Notes: generated by a model not told the origin, from the sequence alone. A stretch of 64,000 nt of DNA from Ligaoa zhengdingensis (GCF_014384885.1 NZ_JACRST010000001.1:248001-312000), one strand, 5' to 3'. Counted from the first letter of the stretch, positions 8,802 through 17,829 are shown. A program made the numbers and translations.

Positions 8802-9602
8802 TTACGTTTCCTTTTCATGAAAAAAGCGGAGAAGCCCATTTAAATAGCCGTAAGAACGCTGCAAATCCTCCAGGGAACTGTAATTCTGCCGGTAGAGTTC
8901 GATCATTCCGAAGAGATCGGCCGCCCGCCCGTTCAGCCGGTCAAATAGCTGCGAAAAATCGAAATCGCCCTGCCCAGGCGGCAAGCAGTCCTCCGCCGGA
9001 CGGTGGTCGCTCAGATGGACATGGCAGAGCTGCTCCCCCATCGCGTTCAGCATATCTTCTACCGTCTCCCCCGCCCGGATCGCCTGTTTGAGGTCGAGTA
9101 CAAACCGCACCTCATCCCCCAGGTAATCCCGCATCCGCCGGATAAACCCGGAGCTCCGGCTGCGGCAGCGCTCCACATTCTCCTGTGCCAGCAGCACGCC
9201 GCACCGACGCGCATGGCGGAAAAGCCGGCGATAGCGTTCAAAATACTCCTGCTCGCTCAAAATGCCCTCCCGTCGGTCGCCATGCAATACGACGATGCCA
9301 GCACCCAGCATCTGGGCGACCCGATAGAAGGACTCGTAAAATTTCATCGCATCCTGGAAACGGCGCTCGTAGCCGGAAAAAAACAGGAGCGGTTCAAACG
9401 CGGAAGAATAGGGATGGATCGACACAATGCGCATCTGATACCGCTGAGCAATTTCTTTCAGGCGCAAACCAAACTCCTCCGTATGCTCGCTGGGCGCATT
9501 GAGAAAGATTTCCGCCGCCTCAAAGCCGAGTTGGCCCAGCGTCTCAAGGGCATGCTCCGTCTCCATCGGATACAGACATGCCGTGGATACCCCGATTTGC
9601 AA
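8802..9602 (-). CDS. Sugar phosphate isomerase/epimerase-like TIM-barrel protein
   Basis: A 266-residue protein of the xylose isomerase-like TIM-barrel (AP endonuclease 2) superfamily. Expected metal-site strands are visible: VSIHPYSS, IVVLHGDRR, LLAQENVERC, RFVLDLKQA and CHVHLSDHRP, with the closing GMIELYR strand, which together supply the His/Glu/Asp ligands of the family. The start is uncertain: TTG 9602 gives a typical beginning (MQIGVSTACLYP) and has GGAG eight bases upstream, whereas an ATG at 9635 has no nearby ribosome site. It is a single-gene unit whose leader is shared with pyrE (see the repeat at 9806-9871). The substrate is not predictable. Confidence 0.82.
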   Translation of the reverse strand: MQIGVSTACLYPMETEHALETLGQLGFEAAEIFLNAPSEHTEEFGLRLKEIAQRYQMRIVSIHPYSSAFEPLLFFSGYERRFQDAMKFYESFYRVAQMLGAGIVVLHGDRREGILSEQEYFERYRRLFRHARRCGVLLAQENVERCRSRSSGFIRRMRDYLGDEVRFVLDLKQAIRAGETVEDMLNAMGEQLCHVHLSDHRPAEDCLPPGQGDFDFSQLFDRLNGRAADLFGMIELYRQNYSSLEDLQRSYGYLNGLLRFFHEKET

Positions 9603-9805
9603 GTTCACCGCTCCTTCACTGACTTTATCCAACATAATTGCGTTGATGCTATCCCTCAGCTCGCTCCTATTTACCATAAAAGGATCCGTTCCCGCTGAAA
9701 GAAGTATCAAGCTGCAACCGCGCCGCTGTTTAGCGAATCGCAGCGGCCAACCAGCCATGCCGTTTGGCTCGCTGCCATTATATATCATAGGCCATCAAGG
9801 CAGAA
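9603..9805 (-). other. Long 5' leader of the TIM-barrel gene
   Basis: If transcription starts at the TATAAT near 9862, the TIM-barrel gene has a leader of about 250 bases. The leader holds no confident gene. It contains a second copy of the TTGATGGCC motif that also occurs in the shared 66-base module, and a possible very short peptide start (ATGGCCAAAGCG). Confidence 0.35.
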
Positions 9806-9871
9806 GCAAGCACAGCAAGCGGATCGCTTTGGCCATCAAATTATAATAACCGCTTGCGGTTATTATAGCAT
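9806..9871 (-). repeat. 66-base promoter/leader module, copy 1 (other copy 57787-57852)
   Basis: Read on the minus strand it begins ATGCTATAATAACCGCAAGC, an extended -10 box directly followed by a palindrome: the arms ATAATAACCGC and GCGGTTATTAT at 9843-9866 are a perfect 11-base inverted repeat with a two-base centre. It then continues with TTGATGGCCA. The first 20 bases are identical to the copy upstream of pyrE and most of the rest is alike. The module lies where the TIM-barrel transcript would start, so it may be a promoter with an operator or RNA element. Confidence 0.6.
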
Positions 9872-9881
9872 TTTTGCAAAC

Positions 9882-9918
9882 AAAAAGACAGAGCGGAAGC
9901 TGAAGCCCCGCTCTGTCT
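9882..9918 (-). terminator. Intrinsic terminator of secD-secF
   Basis: AGACAGAGCGG and CCGCTCTGTCT form an 11-base perfect stem; on the minus strand it ends in TTTTTG. It directly abuts the promoter module of the next gene. Confidence 0.85.
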
Positions 9919-9930
9919 TGAAAAAACTGA

Positions 9931-10848
9931 TTAAGCAGCTTTCGCCAGCTTGTGCTCCTGCCAGGACGCCCACAGCGTGGGAGCGATGCAGGTAGAGGAG
10001 TAAAGACCGGAGATCATACCGATGATCAGCGGGAATGCGAACGAGAGGATCGAATCCAGATGGAAGATCAGACCCACGATGCAGACAACCGCCATCGCCA
10101 TCACAGTGGTCACAGTGGTGAACACCGTGCGGCGCATCGACTGATTGACGCTCTTATTGACCAGTTCCGCAATAGACATGGTCTTGTTGTATAGCTTCTC
10201 ATTCTCACGCACACGGTCATAGATAACGATGGTGGCGTTAATCGAGTAACCGACAATGGTCATAGTTACCGCGATGAAGTTTTCATTGATTGCGATGCCA
10301 CACAGAATGAAGGTGGCATAGACCATCACCACGTCGTGCAACAGCGCCAGCACGCACATCGCACCCGCGCTCCAGCCGCCGATCTTGCGGAAACGGAACG
10401 CAATATAGATGCACATCAGCAGCGCGGAGAGGGCCAGCGCCATCAGGCACTTGCCAAAGAACTCCTTACCGATGGTGGGATCGACGTTATTGATCTTGAC
10501 CGCTTGGAAGTTGAGGTCGGGATAGGTCTGCTGCAACGTGTCGGTGAGCAGCGTCTGCTTCTCAGAGGAAAGGCTCTTGTCCGCAGTCAAAGACACCACG
10601 AGGTTGGTCATGCCCGAAGCAACGTCGGTCGCCTCCTGAAGCGTGATCTTCTCCTGAAGGGTGCTTTCGATCAGGTTCTGTACCGCAGCCTTGTCCACAT
10701 CACCGGTGTACGAATAGGTGAGGATCGAACCGCCCTTGAACTGGATATCCAGCCGCGCGCCGAAAATAAAGGTGGAAAGCACCGCGATCAGGACCAGTGC
10801 GATGGAAATGCCAAAAAATATCTTTCTTTTACCGCAAAAATCGATCAT
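9931..10848 (-). CDS. secF: Protein translocase subunit SecF
   Basis: A 305-residue inner-membrane protein, partner of SecD in the SecDF complex, which uses the proton gradient to pull exported proteins across the membrane. Features include the N-terminal helix (residues ~11-31), the DIQFKGGS motif after it, a periplasmic P4 region, and five C-terminal helices with ALLHDVVMVYATF and GYSINATIVIYDRVRE, which are family signatures. It overlaps the secD stop as ATGA, with GGAGGTGAG upstream. Confidence 0.96.
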   Translation of the reverse strand: MIDFCGKRKIFFGISIALVLIAVLSTFIFGARLDIQFKGGSILTYSYTGDVDKAAVQNLIESTLQEKITLQEATDVASGMTNLVVSLTADKSLSSEKQTLLTDTLQQTYPDLNFQAVKINNVDPTIGKEFFGKCLMALALSALLMCIYIAFRFRKIGGWSAGAMCVLALLHDVVMVYATFILCGIAINENFIAVTMTIVGYSINATIVIYDRVRENEKLYNKTMSIAELVNKSVNQSMRRTVFTTVTTVMAMAVVCIVGLIFHLDSILSFAFPLIIGMISGLYSSTCIAPTLWASWQEHKLAKAA

Positions 10849-12251
10849 GCTTTCTCACCTCCATACAGCCAGGCTTTGCGGAAGCACTGGAACCGGGACA
10901 GAGATTTGAGCATCAAGCGCGAGAACAGAACGCCGCACAGGAAGTTCAAAATAACGCCCACCATCAGGGTATAACCGAACGAATAGATGGTACCTGCCGT
11001 CGAAGGACCGAACAGGAAGAACGCCCAGCTGAACATCTTCGCAAAGAAAGTGCCCGGCGCGCCGAACGCGCCCATCAGCACAACAGCCACGATGATAACG
11101 GTGATATTGCCGTCGAAGATCGCACTCCAGCCGCGCTTAAAGCCGATATCGATCGCAGCGTCGAGCGTCTTGCCCGCGCGCAGCTCCTCACGGATGCGTT
11201 CGGTTGTAATCACGTTGGCGTCGACGCCGATGCCGATCGCCAAGATAATACCCGCGATACCGGGCAAGGTCAGCGTAAAGCTCGGGATTGTCGGGAAGAA
11301 GCCGGTAATTGCAGCGATTGTGCCTGCAACCTGCGCCACCAGCGCGATGGACGCGACAAAGCCGGGCAACCGGTACACCACGATCATGAAGATCGCGATG
11401 AGGCCGAACGCGATAAAACCAGCCATCACCATGGCGTCTTTTGCGCCCATACCCAACGTGGGCGACAGGGTGTTGAAATTTTCAGTCTGCAGCTTGAAGG
11501 GCAACGCACCCGCGTTGATCTTATCAGCCAGCGACTTGCACTCCTCCAGGGTGAAATCGCCCTCGATGGTGGCTTCGCCGCCGGTGATCTGCGCGTTGAC
11601 AGTCGGGTAGGAGATGACCGTATTGTCCATCCAGATGGAGATGATGTTGTTGGGGTAGGATTCACTCACCAGGCGGCCGGTCGCCTCGGCAAATTTTCCT
11701 TTTCCGCTCTCATTGAGCTCCAGGACAACCACATATTGGTTCTTTTCATTCATGCTGGCAAAGGCGGATTTGATATCCTCACCCTGCAGGATGACATTGT
11801 CCTTGGTGACGCCGGTGGGTTCCCCGGTCGTCTCATCGACATTGATCCCCTCACGGAAGGTGAGCAGAGCGGTTTCGCCCAGCTCGGCGATCGCCGCCTC
11901 AGGGTCAAAGTTTTTCTCATCCGATTTCCACGGGAAACGAACGATGATGCGGTCGCGATTGTAATCGGTATAGACCTCGGAATCGGTGATGTTCAGCGAA
12001 AGCAGCCTCTGCTTGATAACCGAAGTCGCCGAGTCCATCTGCGCGTCTGTGGCATCCACACCGTCGGGCGGGCTAAACGTCACGTCCACGCCGCCGCGGA
12101 TATCAATTCCCCACCGGATTTCGTTCGCACCTTTGATGTAGGTCGTGGTATTATCGCCAAACGTGCTACTTATGCCAAAAAATGCGGCATAAGTGAAGAG
12201 CGCGATGAGCAATACCACGATGAAAAACACTGGTTTGCCAACTCTTTTCAT
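10845..12251 (-). CDS. secD: Protein translocase subunit SecD
   Basis: A 468-residue SecD: N-terminal helix (residues ~7-27), the GIDIRGGVDVTF motif, a periplasmic P1 domain that is short as in other Firmicutes, and six helices from ~285 with LPGIAGIILAIGIGVDANVI and the ERIREELRAGKTLDAAI segment. The ATG at 12251 has GGAGG eight bases upstream; the frame opens earlier without a ribosome site. secD and secF are separate but overlapping genes here, unlike the fused secDF of Bacillus. A near-consensus promoter lies 85-113 bases upstream. Confidence 0.97.
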   Translation of the reverse strand: MKRVGKPVFFIVVLLIALFTYAAFFGISSTFGDNTTTYIKGANEIRWGIDIRGGVDVTFSPPDGVDATDAQMDSATSVIKQRLLSLNITDSEVYTDYNRDRIIVRFPWKSDEKNFDPEAAIAELGETALLTFREGINVDETTGEPTGVTKDNVILQGEDIKSAFASMNEKNQYVVVLELNESGKGKFAEATGRLVSESYPNNIISIWMDNTVISYPTVNAQITGGEATIEGDFTLEECKSLADKINAGALPFKLQTENFNTLSPTLGMGAKDAMVMAGFIAFGLIAIFMIVVYRLPGFVASIALVAQVAGTIAAITGFFPTIPSFTLTLPGIAGIILAIGIGVDANVITTERIREELRAGKTLDAAIDIGFKRGWSAIFDGNITVIIVAVVLMGAFGAPGTFFAKMFSWAFFLFGPSTAGTIYSFGYTLMVGVILNFLCGVLFSRLMLKSLSRFQCFRKAWLYGGEKA

Positions 12252-12335
12252 GCGTAAACCTCCACTTTTTTCTTGTCCTGTCGGCGGGAACCTGCACCGG
12301 CCATACGTACTTCCCCGTTGACATTCATACTTGCT

Positions 12336-12364
12336 ATTATATTTTATCTGACAGAAAAAGTCAA
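12336..12364 (-). promoter_or_regulatory. SigA-type promoter of secD-secF
   Basis: TTGACT, a 17-base spacer and a perfect TATAAT on the minus strand. The predicted leader of about 80 bases is GC-rich and could fold, but no known element is recognised. Confidence 0.8.
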
Positions 12365-12526
12365 TCTTAATCTCCCGGCCGATATGGATTTTTGCCTCTT
12401 TCCCACGCAATCGGTTGTCTCATGGCGAAAAGGCTGATATAATGGATCAAATAACGGCTTTCAGTTTGGAAGCCGCGCCGAAAAAAATCTTAACATTTTT
12501 CTATTTTGCCGAAAGGAGTCTCCGAT

Positions 12527-13183
12527 ATGTGGAACGAAAAAACAACTATCCTGTTTGACTTTGACGGCACGATTGTCGACACCTCCGAGGGAATCACAAA
12601 GGGGGCCGCCTTTGCGTTGGAACAATACGGCATTCAGGTGGATGACCGCGCAACCCTGCGCCGTTTTATCGGTCCCCCGCTCAAACATGCGTTCCGGGAG
12701 TTCTACGGATTCGACGAGCAGAAGGCGGATGAAGCGGCCGCCTGGTTCCGTCGCTACTACAGGGAGACAGGCGTACGGGAATGCCGCCCTTATGACGGCG
12801 TGGAGCGGCTCCTACGGCATCTAAAGGAGCGCGGAAAGCGGGTGCTGCTTGCCACAAGCAAGCCGCAGCTCTTCACTGAACAAATTTTAGAGCGGTTTGA
12901 CCTGATGCGCTATTTTGATTTTATCAGCGGCAGTTGTTTGGACGGCACACGCACCGAAAAGCCGGAGGTAATCGCCTACGCGCTGGAACACACGGGGATT
13001 CAGATCGGCAGCTCGGTCATGGTGGGCGACCGCAAATTTGATATCGAGGGCGCACATCAGTTCGGGCTTCCCTGCATCGGTGTGCTGTATGGGTTTGGCG
13101 ACCGTGCAGAATTTGAGCGCGCCGGTGCGGATGCGATCGCGGCCACCCCGGCTGAACTGGAGGGTATGCTGCTGAAACTGTGA
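12527..13183 (+). CDS. HAD-superfamily hydrolase (phosphoglycolate phosphatase/PpaX-like)
   Basis: A 218-residue HAD subfamily IA phosphatase. Motif I FDFDGTIVDT (nucleophile Asp near residue 11), a helical cap, motif II ATSKP, motif III Lys in the TEKPEVIAYAL stretch and motif IV VGDRKFDIEGA are all present. The ATG at 12527 is preceded by AAAGGAGTC; an in-frame TTG seven codons earlier overlaps that site and is unlikely. Relatives hydrolyse phosphoglycolate, pyrophosphate or nucleoside monophosphates; the substrate here is open. Single gene with its own terminator. Confidence 0.9.
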   Translation: MWNEKTTILFDFDGTIVDTSEGITKGAAFALEQYGIQVDDRATLRRFIGPPLKHAFREFYGFDEQKADEAAAWFRRYYRETGVRECRPYDGVERLLRHLKERGKRVLLATSKPQLFTEQILERFDLMRYFDFISGSCLDGTRTEKPEVIAYALEHTGIQIGSSVMVGDRKFDIEGAHQFGLPCIGVLYGFGDRAEFERAGADAIAATPAELEGMLLKL

Positions 13184-13194
13184 ACTCAGAACAT

Positions 13195-13226
13195 AAAAAA
13201 TGCCGCCCCGTGGGGCGGCTGTTTTT
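13195..13226 (+). terminator. Bidirectional intrinsic terminator
   Basis: GCCGCCCC and GGGGCGGC form the stem, with AAAAAA to the left and a TGTTTTT tail to the right, between the convergent HAD and purB genes. Confidence 0.85.
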
Positions 13227-13240
13227 ATATCAATGTATTG

Positions 13241-14671
13241 TCAGACCGAAAGCTCCGCGCGCTCTCCCAAAATTTCGCGGTTCGCATCGAGCAGCGGGCG
13301 GATGATCCCACCGATGTACTCCTCCACCTGCTCCACGCTGCGTCCCACAAAGTGGATCGGCTGGAGGATCGCGTCGATCTCCTCCCGCTTCATCTGGAAG
13401 TCCGGGTCGGCGCAGACGCGGTCGATGAGGTCGTTTTCCAGGCCCTCTTCCTTGACCCGCTTGGCCGCGGCGATCGAATGCACCCTCAGTTTTTCGTGCA
13501 ACTGCTGGCGGTCACCGCCTTTTTTCACCGCGCTCATCATGATATTTTCGGTGGCCATGAAGGGCAGCTCCTTCATGACGCGCTGTTCTACCACTTTCGG
13601 ATAGACAACCAGGCCGTCGCAGACATTGAGCATGATATTGAGGATGGAATCCACCGCCAGAAACGCCTCCGCCACAGCGATGCGTTTATTGGCGCTGTCG
13701 TCCAGGGTGCGCTCAAACCACTGGGTCGCCGAGGTGAACGCCGGGTTGAGGCTGTCCACCATCACGTAGCGGGCCAACGAGGTGATGCGCTCGCTGCGCA
13801 TGGGGTTGCGCTTATACGGCATGGCCGAGGACCCGATCTGATGCGCTTCGAACGGCTCCTCCATCTCCTTGAAATTTTGCAGGATGCGCAGGTCGTTGGA
13901 GAATTTGCTGGCCGACTGCGCCACACCCGACAGGGTGTTCAGCACAAAACTGTCCATCTTGCGGGAATAGGTCTGGCCGGAAACCGGCACACACTCGGCA
14001 AAACCCATCGCCTCTGCGATCTTCTGCTCGAGCGCCTTGATCTTCTGGGCATCCCCTTCAAACAGCTCCACAAAGCTGGCCTGGGTGCCGGTGGTGCCCT
14101 TGCTGCCGAGCAGCTTGAGCGACGCGATGCGGTGATCGATCTCCTCCACATCCATGTAAAGCTCATTGATCCACAGGGTGGCGCGCTTGCCTACGGTGGT
14201 GAGCTGCGCCGGTTGCAGATGGGTATAGGCCAGCGCAGGCATGTCCTTGTAACGCAGGGCAAAATCCGCCAGCAGAGCGATGACGTTAATCAGCTTGCGG
14301 CGGACCACCTGAAGTGCCTCCTTCATGATGATGACGTCGGTGTTATCCCCCACATAGCAGGAGGTCGCGCCCAGGTGGATGATTCCCTTTGCCTTGGGAC
14401 ACTGCACCCCGTAGGCGTATACGTGGCTCATCACGTCGTGGCGGCACTCCTTTTCGCGGGCGGCCGCCACATCCAGATTGAGGTCGTCCTTGTGTGCCTC
14501 CAACTCATCGATCTGTTCCTGGGTAATGGGAAGGCCGAGCTCCATCTCCGCACGCGCCAGGGAAATCCACAATCTGCGCCAGGTTTTAAACTTTTTGTCC
14601 GCCGAAAACAGCTCCTGCATCTCAGGGCTCGCATATCGGGAACTGAAAGGACTTTCGTACTGCTTGCTCAT
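13241..14671 (-). CDS. purB: Adenylosuccinate lyase
   Basis: A 476-residue enzyme of the fumarase/aspartase superfamily that removes fumarate from adenylosuccinate and SAICAR in purine synthesis. Signatures: HLGATSCYVGDNTD (~100-113), THLQPAQLTTVGKR (~150) and the flexible catalytic-loop motif GSSAMPYKRNPMRSE (~282-296). The length matches the clostridial/eukaryotic-like subgroup rather than the ~430-residue Bacillus form. Start ATG with GGAGG upstream. No other purine genes are adjacent. Confidence 0.96.
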   Translation of the reverse strand: MSKQYESPFSSRYASPEMQELFSADKKFKTWRRLWISLARAEMELGLPITQEQIDELEAHKDDLNLDVAAAREKECRHDVMSHVYAYGVQCPKAKGIIHLGATSCYVGDNTDVIIMKEALQVVRRKLINVIALLADFALRYKDMPALAYTHLQPAQLTTVGKRATLWINELYMDVEEIDHRIASLKLLGSKGTTGTQASFVELFEGDAQKIKALEQKIAEAMGFAECVPVSGQTYSRKMDSFVLNTLSGVAQSASKFSNDLRILQNFKEMEEPFEAHQIGSSAMPYKRNPMRSERITSLARYVMVDSLNPAFTSATQWFERTLDDSANKRIAVAEAFLAVDSILNIMLNVCDGLVVYPKVVEQRVMKELPFMATENIMMSAVKKGGDRQQLHEKLRVHSIAAAKRVKEEGLENDLIDRVCADPDFQMKREEIDAILQPIHFVGRSVEQVEEYIGGIIRPLLDANREILGERAELSV

Positions 14672-14720
14672 CCTGTATCCTCCAACCGTCTATTTTAATT
14701 TTCTGAGCTATCCGACTACT

Positions 14721-14749
14721 ATTCTATCGAAAAATTGTGCACCACGCAA
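14721..14749 (-). promoter_or_regulatory. Candidate SigA promoter of purB
   Basis: TTGCGT, 17 bases, TAGAAT on the minus strand, about 50 bases before the purB start codon. Confidence 0.5.
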
Positions 14750-14785
14750 TAGACATAGTATGACATAACTGCCCGCAAAGGGGCA

Positions 14786-14834
14786 GCAAAAAATCAGGGC
14801 CCTCCCCCATCCGGAGGCGGTCCTGATTTTTTGC
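14786..14834 (-). terminator. Intrinsic terminator of the aminotransferase gene
   Basis: The symmetrical arms GCAAAAAATCAGG and CCTGATTTTTTGC flank a GC-rich inner hairpin. On the minus strand the stem ends in a T run just after the aminotransferase stop codon. Confidence 0.85.
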
Positions 14835-14843
14835 TATTCAGGT

Positions 14844-16130
14844 TTATTTGGTGGCCAAAATTCGGTCGATGCTGACCAGCTTGACGCACAGGACAAACAA
14901 TTCGCTCGCAAGCGCCAGCTCCTCAGGCGTCGGGAACGAGGGCGCGATGCGAATGTTGCTGTCGTGCGGGTCGATGCCGTAGGGATAGGTCGCACCCGCT
15001 GGGGTCATGACAACACCGGCTTCCCTGCACTTGGCCACAATCGCCTTCGCACAGCCGTCCAGCGAGTTGAACGAGATGAAATAACCGCCCTTCGGTTTGG
15101 TCCAGGTAGCGATACCGCAGGGGGAAAGCTCGCGGTCCAACGTGGCGAGCACAGCCTCGAATTTGGGCCGCAGGATCGCCGCATGCTTCTTCATGTGCTC
15201 CACCATGCCGTCCAAGTTTTTGTAGAAGCGGACATGGCGCAGCTGATTGAGCTTGTCGAAGCCGATCGTCTGGATGGCGAGCTGCTTGCGGATTGACTCC
15301 AGGTTGGCTGGGGAAGCGGCGATAGCCGCGACACCCGAGCCCGGGAAGCTCACCTTAGAGGTGGAACAGAATTTATAAACCAGATCGGGATTGCCCGCCT
15401 TTTCACACTCCGCCAAAATCTCCAGCAGATAATCCTGATCGTCATCGTACAGGTGGTGGATGCCGTAAGCGTTATCCCAGTAGATGCGGAAATCCTTCGC
15501 CGCGGGCTGCAAGCGTGCAAAGCGTCGAACCGTCTCATCCGAATAGGTGATGCCCTGCGGATTGGAATATTTGGGGACGCACCAGATGCCCTTGATCGCT
15601 TCATCCTGCGAGACCAGTTTTTCCACCAGATCCATGTCGGGACCGGCGGGCGTCATGGGCACGGTAATCATCTCGATGCCGAAATATTCGGTGATGGCAA
15701 AATGGCGGTCGTAACCGGGCGCTGGGCAGAGGAATTTCACGCGATCTAGCTTGCACCAGGGGGTGCCGCCCATCACGCCGTGGGTCATCGAACGGGCTAC
15801 CGTGGAGTACATCACATCCAGGCTGGAGTTGCCATAGATGATAATGTTATCGGCGGGCACCTCGATCATATCGCCGAGCAGCTGCTTTGCCTCCTGAATG
15901 CCATCGAGCACGCCGTAGTTGCGGCAATCCACGCCGGCCTCACATTTGAGGTCCGCGCTGCTCGAAAGCACATCCATCATGCCCATCGAAAGGTTGAGCT
16001 GTTCCACACTCGGTTTTCCACGCGACATGTCCAGCTTGAGCCCCTTTGCCCGAAACGCCTCATATTCTGCATTCAGCTTTTCCTTTAGCTGCACAAGCTC
16101 TTCCTTACTCATTGACTGATACGACGCCAT
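14844..16130 (-). CDS. PLP-dependent aminotransferase (aspartate aminotransferase, MocR-like class I subgroup)
   Basis: A 428-residue fold-type I aminotransferase. The N-terminus LDMSRGKPSVEQLNLS and the FLCPAPGYDRHF segment are typical of the aspartate aminotransferase subgroup related to the MocR effector domain. The PLP lysine lies in STSKVSFPGSGVA (~residue 257), with the pyridine-nitrogen Asp in YWDNAYGIH and the substrate-carboxylate Arg near the end (NIRIAPSFP). The ATG at 16130 was chosen because GGAGG is six bases upstream; an ATG two codons earlier touches that site. Transcribed alone from a promoter at 16237-16265, with a palindrome between promoter and gene. Confidence 0.9.
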   Translation of the reverse strand: MASYQSMSKEELVQLKEKLNAEYEAFRAKGLKLDMSRGKPSVEQLNLSMGMMDVLSSSADLKCEAGVDCRNYGVLDGIQEAKQLLGDMIEVPADNIIIYGNSSLDVMYSTVARSMTHGVMGGTPWCKLDRVKFLCPAPGYDRHFAITEYFGIEMITVPMTPAGPDMDLVEKLVSQDEAIKGIWCVPKYSNPQGITYSDETVRRFARLQPAAKDFRIYWDNAYGIHHLYDDDQDYLLEILAECEKAGNPDLVYKFCSTSKVSFPGSGVAAIAASPANLESIRKQLAIQTIGFDKLNQLRHVRFYKNLDGMVEHMKKHAAILRPKFEAVLATLDRELSPCGIATWTKPKGGYFISFNSLDGCAKAIVAKCREAGVVMTPAGATYPYGIDPHDSNIRIAPSFPTPEELALASELFVLCVKLVSIDRILATK

Positions 16131-16201
16131 AGCCATCCTCCAAATCCAGGCGCAACGGAAAACGGTTGCCGCCATGCGCCTTTGCATGAAATTTTAATCT
16201 G

Positions 16202-16222
16202 TCTGAATTCGCATAATTCAGA
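16202..16222. promoter_or_regulatory. Palindrome between promoter and aminotransferase gene
   Basis: TCTGAATT and AATTCAGA form a perfect 8-base inverted repeat with a five-base centre. It lies just downstream of the predicted transcript start, the usual place for a repressor operator. Its regulator is unknown. Confidence 0.4.
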
Positions 16223-16236
16223 TGAACCTAACCAAG

Positions 16237-16265
16237 ATTTTACCCTATCCGCGCCAATTTTGCAA
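16237..16265 (-). promoter_or_regulatory. SigA-type promoter of the aminotransferase gene
   Basis: TTGCAA, 17 bases and TAAAAT on the minus strand, roughly 107 bases before the start codon. The rest of the 16131-16428 gap is AT-rich sequence without a recognisable gene. Confidence 0.6.
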
Positions 16266-16428
16266 GTTCTATTTTTTCTTCTTGCATATATTATGCTTAA
16301 TTTGGAAAAAGTGTCCCTTCAATTGCAGAAAAAAGGGGCAACTTTATGAATTCAGGCAAGAAAAGGGCCAGCTTTGCGCATCGTCAAAGCCGGCCAAACT
16401 CAAAAAATCGCCTGTGGATAGCGAGAAC

Positions 16429-17829
16429 TTAATACTCCGCCGAGCCCGTGGTACGCGGGAAGGGAATCACATCGCGGATGTTGGAAACACCCGTCATATA
16501 CATGATGAGGCGCTCAAATCCGAGGCCGTAGCCCGCATGCTTGGTGCCGCCGAACCGGCGCAGATCAAGATACCAGGAGTAGTCCTCCTCGCGCAGGCCG
16601 AGCTCCTCCATCCGCGCGGTCAGCACATCGAAGCGCTCCTCCCTCTGGCTACCGCCGATGATCTCGCCGACGCCCGGCACCAGCAGATCCATCGCCGCTA
16701 CCGTCTTGCCGTCATCGTTAAGACGCATATAAAACGCCTTGATCTCCTTCGGATAGTCGATGACAAACACCGGCTTTTGGAAAATCTTCTCGGTGAGATA
16801 CCGCTCGTGTTCGGTCTGGAGGTCGCAGCCCCAATAGACGGGATAGTCGAATTGATCCTTGTGCTCCTCGAGCAGACGCACCGCTTCGGTATAGGTGACC
16901 TTGCCGAAGTCGGAGTTGACCAGATCGGTGAGGCGCTGAATCAGCGCCTTGTTCGGGTCATAGAAATCGTTGAAGAATTTCATCTCGGCCGGGCACTGCT
17001 CCATCACATAGGCGAGCACATATTTGATCATATCCTGCGCGAGCTGCATGTCGTCCTCCAGGTCGGCAAATGCGATCTCAGGCTCGATCATCCAAAATTC
17101 CGCCGCATGGCGTGCGGTATTGGAGTTTTCCGCGCGGAACGTCGGCCCAAAGGTGTACACCTTGCCGAACGCCATCGCCATCGCCTCGGCCTCCAACTGG
17201 CCGGACACGGTGAGGCTGGTCATCTTGCCGAAAAAGTCCTGGCTAAAATCCACAGCGCCATCCTCGGTAAGCGGAGGGTTTTTGGCGTCCAGCGTGGTGA
17301 TGCGGAACATCTCGCCCGCGCCCTCGCAATCGCTGCCGGTGATCAGCGGCGTATGAGCGTAGACAAACCCGCGCTCATTAAAAAACTTGTGGATGGCGTA
17401 AGCTGCCACCGAACGGACACGGAACACCGCGGCAAGCGTGTTGGTGCGGGGCCGCAGATGGGCGATCGACCGCAGATATTCCAGACTGTGCCGCTTTTTT
17501 TGCAGCGGATAGGCCGGATCAGACGCGCCTTCCAGCTCGATTTTATCCGCGTGGATTTCCAGCGGCTGTTTGGCATTGGGGGTGAGCACCACCCGTCCGG
17601 TGACGACAATCGAAGCGCCCACATTATATTTGGTGACTTCCTTGAAGTTGTCGATTTTGGCATCCTCAAAAACCACCTGAAGATTCTGAAAATTCGAGCC
17701 GTCGTTGAGCTCGATGAAGCCCAGTAGCTTGGAATCGCGCAGCGTGCGCACCCAACCGCAGACGGTCACCTGACGGTCCGCCAGCTCCGCCGAGTTTTGA
17801 AACAGCGCTTTTATCTCTGTTCTTTGCAT
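16429..17829 (-). CDS. asnS: Asparagine--tRNA ligase
   Basis: A 466-residue class IIb aminoacyl-tRNA synthetase. The N-terminal OB-fold anticodon-binding domain (VTVCGWVRTLRDSK from ~20) is followed by the class II core with FRAENSNTARHAAEFWMIEPE (motif 2, shortened here), GGSQREERFDVL and motif 3 GYGLGFERLIMYMTG. These residues favour AsnRS over AspRS. The ATG at 17829 has GGAGGGC upstream. The leader is only about 55 bases and shows no T-box, so tRNA-dependent antitermination is unlikely. Confidence 0.95.
   Translation of the reverse strand: MQRTEIKALFQNSAELADRQVTVCGWVRTLRDSKLLGFIELNDGSNFQNLQVVFEDAKIDNFKEVTKYNVGASIVVTGRVVLTPNAKQPLEIHADKIELEGASDPAYPLQKKRHSLEYLRSIAHLRPRTNTLAAVFRVRSVAAYAIHKFFNERGFVYAHTPLITGSDCEGAGEMFRITTLDAKNPPLTEDGAVDFSQDFFGKMTSLTVSGQLEAEAMAMAFGKVYTFGPTFRAENSNTARHAAEFWMIEPEIAFADLEDDMQLAQDMIKYVLAYVMEQCPAEMKFFNDFYDPNKALIQRLTDLVNSDFGKVTYTEAVRLLEEHKDQFDYPVYWGCDLQTEHERYLTEKIFQKPVFVIDYPKEIKAFYMRLNDDGKTVAAMDLLVPGVGEIIGGSQREERFDVLTARMEELGLREEDYSWYLDLRRFGGTKHAGYGLGFERLIMYMTGVSNIRDVIPFPRTTGSAEY

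Noticed and set aside
16131..16428. Possible tRNA or T-box leader around asnS and the aminotransferase
   Set aside because: No T-box consensus, anticodon stem or tRNA T-loop was found; the asnS leader is too short.
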